This document shows positions 1-3,957 of a stretch of 6,402 nucleotides of DNA, piece after piece. Below the pieces are notes generated by a model. The model saw only the letters and a program-made list of their open reading frames with translations. It was not told the DNA's origin and ran no database searches. How positions within the stretch are numbered: the first letter of the stretch is position 1; each line of letters starts with the position of its first letter. The position numbers were made by a program, and so were the translations under genes. Source of the stretch: Clostridium sp. CAG:448 (lineage in GTDB: Bacteria; Bacillota; Clostridia; Oscillospirales; CAG-272); contig FR890520.1 of the NCBI GenBank assembly GCA_000433415.1, positions 12,031 through 18,432 of the forward strand, read 5' to 3'.

Positions 1-25
1 TGTATGTTCCCGGTCGTGCCCGGAC

Positions 26-181
26 TCAGTTCTTCTTTGCCTCGGTATTCTCGCAGCCCTGATTTGCAACGCCGCAGGAAGTCTTGCAGGCGGACTGGCA
101 GGAAGTCTGGCATTCGCCGCAACCGCCGTTCTTCAGGCTCTTTCTGAGATCTCTGGTTTCGATTGTCTGAATTCTTTTCAT
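26..181 (-). CDS. SCIFF ranthipeptide precursor (six cysteines in forty-five residues)
   Basis: This 51-residue peptide is a ribosomally made precursor of the SCIFF family, whose members are modified by a dedicated radical SAM maturase that joins a cysteine sulfur to another residue by a thioether bond. The N-terminal leader (residues 1-20, MKRIQTIETR onward) is basic and ends in NGG. The core carries exactly six cysteines at 21, 24, 28, 32, 36 and 43, in the family pattern CGECQTSCQSACKTSC. The tail ENTEAKKN is slightly longer than usual. The start is the ATG at 181, because AAGGAG (191-196) sits 9 bases upstream; another ATG at 190 is in frame but touches the ribosome binding site. The gene has its own promoter at 219-247. 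The maturase normally lies next to the precursor and would be beyond the left edge. One oddity is Gly at position 37, where known members have Thr. The mature peptide's function is not established in the family. Confidence 0.93.
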   Translation of the reverse strand: MKRIQTIETRDLRKSLKNGGCGECQTSCQSACKTSCGVANQGCENTEAKKN

Positions 182-195
182 CTCACACATCTCCT

Positions 196-219
196 TGTGC
201 AGTTTCGTTATCCTGCACA
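196..219. promoter_or_regulatory. Inverted repeat over the SCIFF transcription start (candidate operator)
   Basis: TGTGCAG and CTGCACA form perfect 7-bp arms with a 10-base spacer. The repeat runs from the last base of the -10 box across the predicted start point to the first base of the ribosome binding site. A bound protein here would block both polymerase and leader synthesis. Because the first arm lies mostly before the start point, a DNA operator is more likely than an RNA hairpin. No regulator is identified, and the match could be chance. Confidence 0.35.
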
Positions 220-247
220 TTATAACACATCCGGCGCGCTTTGTCAA
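219..247 (-). promoter_or_regulatory. Sigma-A promoter of the SCIFF peptide gene
   Basis: Read on the minus strand, TTGACA (242-247) and TATAAT (219-224) are separated by exactly 17 bases. A TG one base before the -10 box makes it an extended -10 promoter. Both hexamers match the consensus fully, so strong vegetative transcription is expected. The start point should fall near 212, giving a leader of about 30 bases. Confidence 0.88.
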
Positions 248-300
248 GCGTTTTTGATGAATATTTTGCTTCCGCGTGTAACGTGTAAGAGGAAGTGAGT

Positions 301-1074
301 TCACTTGCCGGCGTCCGTGCAGAGGATGGAAGCGGCGTTCAGACTGTAATTGGTATCGCCGATCGCAATGGTCGCCCACTGTGCCTGCGTTCCCGCATAC
401 CGGATTGTGCGCAGGTTTTTGCAGTTGTAAAACGCCATCGGTTCAATCGTGCGGACTGCGGAACTGATCCGGCAGGCGGAGTCGGCGCGGGCGGCAGGAT
501 AAACAATCAGGCGCGTCCCGTCAGCCGAGTACAGCACACCACCCTCCGCTTTGAAGGCAGCGTTCCCGGTGCTGACCGAAATAAAGGTCAGGGACGGACA
601 TGCCGCAAAGGCAAGCGATCCGATGCTGGTAACGGATGCGGGAATCTGAACGGCGGCAACCGATGCCGCACCGTACAGTGCGCGCTCCCCGATCGCCGTT
701 ACACGGTCGCCCGAGGCATTCTGATCCGGAATCACCACACAGGCATCCGTGCAGGAACCGATTCCCGTCAGCGTACAGGTTCCGTTCCCGTTGCTCTGGT
801 AGGTCAATCCCACACTGCCGTTGACCGTAATGGTCGTCGGATCCGGCGTCGGGTTTGGAGTCGGGATCGGATTTGGCGCCTGGGTAAAGGTGTTGTCATA
901 CGTCGGCTCTGTTTGCTCGGACTGTGTTGCGGGAGAAAGATAGGTGTTTGCTTCCCCGGTTCCGGTCGTCTGTTCCGGTTCTTCCTGCTTTTGGGCACAG
1001 GAAGCGGCAAGCGAAAGGCCAAGGGCAAGGACAAGTGCCGCAGACAATGTGCGGCGTGCGGATAAGTGGCGCAT
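301..1074 (-). CDS. Lipoprotein with BspA-type leucine-rich repeat domain
   Basis: This 257-residue protein is predicted to be exported and lipid-anchored to the outer face of the membrane. A basic start (MRHLSARR) and a hydrophobic stretch (about 9-24) lead to a relaxed lipobox, LAAS before Cys26; Ala rather than Leu at -3 makes the lipidation call a little less certain. Next come a Glu/Gln/Thr-rich spacer and a Pro-Thr linker (about 66-81), then LRR_5/BspA-like repeats (about 85-250). Typical signatures are VTAIGERALYG, IPASVTSIGSLAFAACPSL, GGVLYSADGTRLIVYPAA and the closing NLRTIRYAGTQAQW. Such domains usually mediate surface binding, and the partner here is unknown. The ATG at 1074 was chosen because AGGAGG (1084-1089) lies 9 bases upstream. 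The frame stays open to 1161, but that start would fall inside the promoter's -35 box. It has its own promoter and no visible terminator before the SCIFF gene, so read-through into that gene is possible. Confidence 0.88.
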   Translation of the reverse strand: MRHLSARRTLSAALVLALGLSLAASCAQKQEEPEQTTGTGEANTYLSPATQSEQTEPTYDNTFTQAPNPIPTPNPTPDPTTITVNGSVGLTYQSNGNGTCTLTGIGSCTDACVVIPDQNASGDRVTAIGERALYGAASVAAVQIPASVTSIGSLAFAACPSLTFISVSTGNAAFKAEGGVLYSADGTRLIVYPAARADSACRISSAVRTIEPMAFYNCKNLRTIRYAGTQAQWATIAIGDTNYSLNAASILCTDAGK

Positions 1075-1132
1075 AGGTAATAACCTCCTCTTATTGTGTG
1101 AATCAATCCGCCTGTCCGGCGGGCTTGTACCC

Positions 1133-1161
1133 ATTATAAAAGGCTTTATTCCGCTTGTCAA
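1133..1161 (-). promoter_or_regulatory. Sigma-A promoter of the LRR lipoprotein gene
   Basis: On the minus strand TTGACA (1156-1161) and TATAAT (1133-1138) are 17 bases apart, a full consensus match. Transcription should begin near 1126, leaving a leader of about 50 bases. That leader opens with a small GC-rich hairpin (CCGCC at 1108-1112 pairing with GGCGG at 1118-1122). Confidence 0.88.
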
Positions 1162-1398
1162 ACAGAACCGTCCGACAAATGCCCCCCTCTGTCGCCCCGT
1201 ATCGTCCCGCTTTTGCTGTTTTCATACCCTTTCCCGTCACTGCGACAAAATCTTTTGCGCGACGCTTTCTTCCCTGCTTCGACATCCTGCGCGCCACCGA
1301 TATTGCACTCTCCTCACGAACGCACCGCCCCGCCTCTTGTTTGTAAAATGCACAAAAAGGCGCCCGCATCTTTGTGAAATAAGCCGGTTCATTTGCAC
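1162..1398. other. Divergent intergenic region without a supported gene
   Basis: About 240 bases lie between the two divergent promoters. Frames on both strands can be read through it, but none has a ribosome binding site with a plausible start or a recognisable product. The only structure noted is near 1340-1376: TTTGT (1340-1344) faces ACAAA (1352-1356), and CACAAA (1351-1356) faces TTTGTG (1371-1376). The second pair is centred about 70 bases upstream of the predicted lacI-type start point, a position an activator could use, but the match is weak. Confidence 0.5.
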
Positions 1399-1427
1399 TT
1401 GACAGTGCCCGGGAAACGTGGTATAAT
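1399..1427 (+). promoter_or_regulatory. Sigma-A promoter of the LacI-regulator/glycan operon
   Basis: TTGACA (1399-1404) and TATAAT (1422-1427) are separated by 17 bases, a full consensus match. The start point is expected near 1434. This places the 14-bp palindrome at 1441-1454 about 7 to 20 bases into the transcript, the classic place for a repressor to block elongation or initiation. Confidence 0.9.
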
Positions 1428-1440
1428 TGCCTCACAATCA

Positions 1441-1454
1441 TGCAACCGGTTGCA
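1441..1454. promoter_or_regulatory. LacI-family operator (perfect 14-bp palindrome)
   Basis: TGCAACCGGTTGCA is a perfect palindrome with the central CG typical of LacI/PurR/CcpA-type operators. It resembles the general form TGNAANCGNTTNCA but differs from the CcpA cre consensus, which has A or T at positions 3 and 12. It lies just after the predicted start point and just before the ribosome binding site of a LacI-family gene, which points to autorepression. The target assignment is inferred from position and form. Confidence 0.8.
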
Positions 1455-1475
1455 CGAAAGGAGGAATCCCCCGTA

Positions 1476-2516
1476 GTGGAAGAAAAAATCACAATATACA
1501 GCATTGCCAAAGCCCTGGGACTGTCCCCGTCGATGGTCAGCCGGGCATTCACGCCGGGCGCCCGGATTGACGAGGGAAAACGGCAGCTTGTATTACAATA
1601 TGCGGAAAGCGTCGGGTATCGCCCGAACAAGCTCGCCTCTCGCCTTTCGCACAAAGCTGTCCGAATCGGTGTGCTGTTGGTCTGCCCGTTTGATCCGGTC
1701 ACCAATGCCCTCCTGAAAGGATGCAGACTGGCGCATGACCGAATTGCCGATTACAAAGTCGAATACCATGTGGTCACGGTAACAGACTTTGAGGATGCCT
1801 ATGGGCAATGCAAGGCGGCGTTGGACAGCTTTTCCGCCTGCGACGGCGTAATTGTCTCCGTCCCGTCCACGCCCGAAATCGATGTGCTGATCATCGAATT
1901 CGCACAAAAGAACCCCAACATTGCCGCACTGCAGCAGGTCAACATGAAACTCCCGTATGTCTTTACGGTCAAGCACAACGAGTCGGTCGCATCCGGCATG
2001 GCGGCGGAACTGATTTACCGTTGTGTCAAGCCCACCGACCGGCGCGACGTGGCGCTGTTTACCGGGTACGGTCACTCCGACATTCATATTGCGGCAAAGA
2101 AAGGGTTTGAGGAAGCCTGCGCCCGTCTGGGATTGCACATTGCGGCTACATATGATATGCAGGACACCGTTGAAATTCTGGAAAGTCAGGCAGAAGCTCT
2201 TTTACGCACGCGCGGCGACAGTCTTGGCGGCATTTATATCACCAGCGCCGTCTCCGAACCGCTTTGCAGACGCGTCAAGGAAAGCCGCCTGCCCATCAAT
2301 CTGGTGACCTTCGATACCTTTCCGGATATTGTTCCCTACCTGCGCGACGGAACGGTGGTGGCTACCATCTTCCAGAACATCGTCTGGCAGGCGGAAACCG
2401 CGTTTCTGGCCATGGCGGAAATGCTGATCTCCAACCATCAGCCTACCCACCGCATCCAATCCATCCCCACCCTGGTTTTATCCGAGAACCTTGCACTGTA
2501 TGAGGGACAGTGCTGA
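1476..2516 (+). CDS. LacI-family transcriptional regulator
   Basis: This 346-residue DNA-binding repressor is the likely autoregulator of the operon, responding to a sugar. The N-terminal helix-turn-helix is at about residues 5-25 (ITIYSIAKALGLSPSMVSRA). A hinge helix, YRPNKLASRL, ends in Leu57, which aligns with the Leu that family members insert at the central CG of the operator. The remainder (about 62-340) is a periplasmic-binding-protein-like effector and dimerisation domain, opening with VRIGVLLVCPF. Length is normal for the family. The GTG at 1476 is chosen as start: AAAGGAGG (1457-1464) is 11 bases upstream, whereas the in-frame ATG at 1440 lies about 6 bases after the predicted transcript start, has no ribosome binding site, and would make the operator coding. 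The two downstream genes suggest a galactose-containing inducer, but the effector cannot be read from the sequence. Confidence 0.9.
   Translation: MEEKITIYSIAKALGLSPSMVSRAFTPGARIDEGKRQLVLQYAESVGYRPNKLASRLSHKAVRIGVLLVCPFDPVTNALLKGCRLAHDRIADYKVEYHVVTVTDFEDAYGQCKAALDSFSACDGVIVSVPSTPEIDVLIIEFAQKNPNIAALQQVNMKLPYVFTVKHNESVASGMAAELIYRCVKPTDRRDVALFTGYGHSDIHIAAKKGFEEACARLGLHIAATYDMQDTVEILESQAEALLRTRGDSLGGIYITSAVSEPLCRRVKESRLPINLVTFDTFPDIVPYLRDGTVVATIFQNIVWQAETAFLAMAEMLISNHQPTHRIQSIPTLVLSENLALYEGQC
2493..2513 (+). other. RNA hairpin at the end of the regulator gene
   Basis: GCACTGT (2493-2499) and ACAGTGC (2507-2513) form a perfect 7-bp stem with a 7-base loop, ending directly before the TGA stop codon. 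No T-run follows, so it is not a classical terminator. It could be a processing or stability element setting the ratio between regulator and structural gene products. The coding sequence also constrains this stretch, so chance is possible. Confidence 0.4.
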
Positions 2517-2559
2517 CAAAAAATATACAACAATTATACGACAAAGGAGAAAAAAAACA

Positions 2560-3957
2560 ATGAAAAAGGCATTTTGGGCGATACTGCTGTCCATCGCCGC
2601 TGTCACGACCGCGTTGATCCTCTGCATCAGCGCACAGGATGAAGATTTCTACCTGGGAGACCACAAAGAACTGGTCAGATCCTTTTCCGGTTTGGAAGAC
2701 AAGCTGGGGTACAACACCGCCCACACCGGCGACGTCATAACCATCGGCGGTGTGACATTCGACAAAGGATTCGGCATCCACTGCAACCCCCAGGGACAGG
2801 AAACTTATATCGAGATTGACATTTCCGGTCAGGATTACAGTTTCTTTTCCGCCTATGTCGGCATGCAGAACGATTCCAAGGACGGCGTGTTCCTGGACTG
2901 GGGCAGCGCTTCCTTCCATGTATACGGAGACGGACAGCTGCTCGCCTCCAGTGATGTCTGCAAATACGGCGACAAGCCGGTATTGCTCAGTTGCACCGTC
3001 AAGGGTGTCAAAACCCTGCGTCTGGTGGTAGACTGTGTGGACGGGCACTCCTGCGACTGGAGCGAATGGGCTGATGCCAAACTGACCAATACCAAACCGG
3101 AGGAGTCCGACACACCGGAAACGACTTTTACCCCCGACAAAACGGATCAGAGAACGCCGGATGAGATCATTTCCGGAAAATATACCTATGCCAGCGATAT
3201 GTACTGGAAGGACAGCATCTCCCTCACCAACAATCAGATCATGCGGGATGCCAATACCGCCAATGAATGGATTTTTGACTCCACCATGCGCATCTTTGAA
3301 AAGGGGCTGGGCATGCACGCTTCCTCCGACGGATACACCTCTTATGTGGAGATCGACATCACAGGCATGGGATTCAAAAAATTTGCCTCCTACTACGGCG
3401 TTTGTTCCACCACCTCGGCGTTTGACATCTCCATGGCAAGTGTGAAATTCGCGGTGTACGGGGACGGCACGCTGCTGTTTGAAAGCGACGTGATGAAGTA
3501 CAACGATCCGTTTGCGTATATGGAATGCGACATTTCCGGCGTTTCCGCGCTGAAAATCGCCGTTGCCGGTGCACCCTCCATTTCCGGCGCATGGGGCACC
3601 TGGGGCGGTGCCGTGCTGATTAAGGACGGCGACGGACACGAGATCCTTGACACCGATCCGGCAACCACAGACGAACCGGAACAGACCACGGCAGAACCCG
3701 CACAGACAACTGCGGAACCGGAGCAGACGACCGCAGAACCGGAACAAACCACCACCCAGCCGGAACAACTGTCAACATCGGTAGAGACCGTCTCGAATCC
3801 GGCAGAAACGACAACCAACGGCACCGACGCTGAAACCGCAAACGACGAAAGAAAGACCGGTTGCGGTTCTGCCGTATGCGGCATCCTGGCTGTTTTTGTG
3901 CTTGCCGCAATCCCACTGACCGCGGCAAAGAAAAAGGAGACACACAATGAAGATTAA
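2560..3957 (+). CDS. Membrane-anchored surface protein with two NPCBM/CBM51-like domains
   Basis: This 465-residue protein probably binds glycans at the outer surface. It has no recognisable catalytic domain. A signal peptide (1-25) ends at a plausible ISA|Q cleavage site. Domain 1 (about 36-176) shows the NPCBM pattern FDKGFGIHCNPQGQETYIEI followed by FHVYGDGQLLASSDV. Domain 2 (about 205-356) repeats it with IFEKGLGMHASSDGYTSYVEI and FAVYGDGTLLFESDV. A Thr/Glu/Pro-rich stalk follows, with five 7-residue repeats at 372-406 (EPEQTTA-like). A hydrophobic segment (about 436-456) and KKK near the C-terminus make a membrane anchor. In characterised CBM51 modules ligands include galactose and blood-group A/B sugars; the ligand here is inferred only. 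The ATG at 2560 has AAAGGAG (2543-2549) 10 bases upstream; a longer frame from 2491 would start inside the regulator gene. It follows that gene by 43 bases and overlaps the alpha-galactosidase gene by 11. Confidence 0.88.
   Translation: MKKAFWAILLSIAAVTTALILCISAQDEDFYLGDHKELVRSFSGLEDKLGYNTAHTGDVITIGGVTFDKGFGIHCNPQGQETYIEIDISGQDYSFFSAYVGMQNDSKDGVFLDWGSASFHVYGDGQLLASSDVCKYGDKPVLLSCTVKGVKTLRLVVDCVDGHSCDWSEWADAKLTNTKPEESDTPETTFTPDKTDQRTPDEIISGKYTYASDMYWKDSISLTNNQIMRDANTANEWIFDSTMRIFEKGLGMHASSDGYTSYVEIDITGMGFKKFASYYGVCSTTSAFDISMASVKFAVYGDGTLLFESDVMKYNDPFAYMECDISGVSALKIAVAGAPSISGAWGTWGGAVLIKDGDGHEILDTDPATTDEPEQTTAEPAQTTAEPEQTTAEPEQTTTQPEQLSTSVETVSNPAETTTNGTDAETANDERKTGCGSAVCGILAVFVLAAIPLTAAKKKETHNED
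3673..3777 (+). repeat. Five tandem 21-base units encoding EPEQTTA-type stalk repeats
   Basis: Five consecutive 7-residue units read EPEQTTA, EPAQTTA, EPEQTTA, EPEQTTT and QPEQLST. The DNA copies differ at synonymous positions, so the array is not a very recent duplication. Its acidic, Thr-rich make-up suits an extended stalk that holds the binding domains away from the membrane. Confidence 0.85.

Noticed and set aside
1..25. CCGG-N6-CCGG hairpin after the SCIFF stop codon as a terminator
   Set aside because: Only a 4-bp core stem and no T-run; the maturase gene probably follows in the same transcript.
293..306. AAGTGAGTTCACTT dyad around the lipoprotein stop codon as a terminator
   Set aside because: The stem is short and AT-rich, with only a 2-base centre and no T-run on either strand.
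295..1065. Plus-strand open frame opposite the LRR lipoprotein
   Set aside because: Arg/Gly-rich shadow translation; the minus strand carries the lipoprotein signal and clear LRR_5 repeats.
1379..1392. Possible second LacI operator (AAGCCGGTTCA), 62 bp upstream of the main one, suggesting looping
   Set aside because: Aligned on the same centre it matches only 7 of 14 positions, little more than the CCGGTT core, and it is not a good palindrome.
1103..1705. Minus-strand frame crossing the divergent intergenic region, including a basic segment starting MSKQGRKRR
   Set aside because: It overlaps the lacI-type gene and both divergent promoters, and no ribosome binding site or family supports it.
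2513..2539. Internal promoter before the NPCBM gene (CTGACA ... TTATAC)
   Set aside because: The spacer is only 15 bases and both boxes are imperfect, in contrast to the three exact promoters elsewhere in the window.
2443..3768. Long minus-strand open frame (441 codons) opposite the NPCBM protein gene
   Set aside because: Gly/Val/Phe-rich translation without a domain; the plus strand has signal peptide, two NPCBM domains, stalk and anchor.
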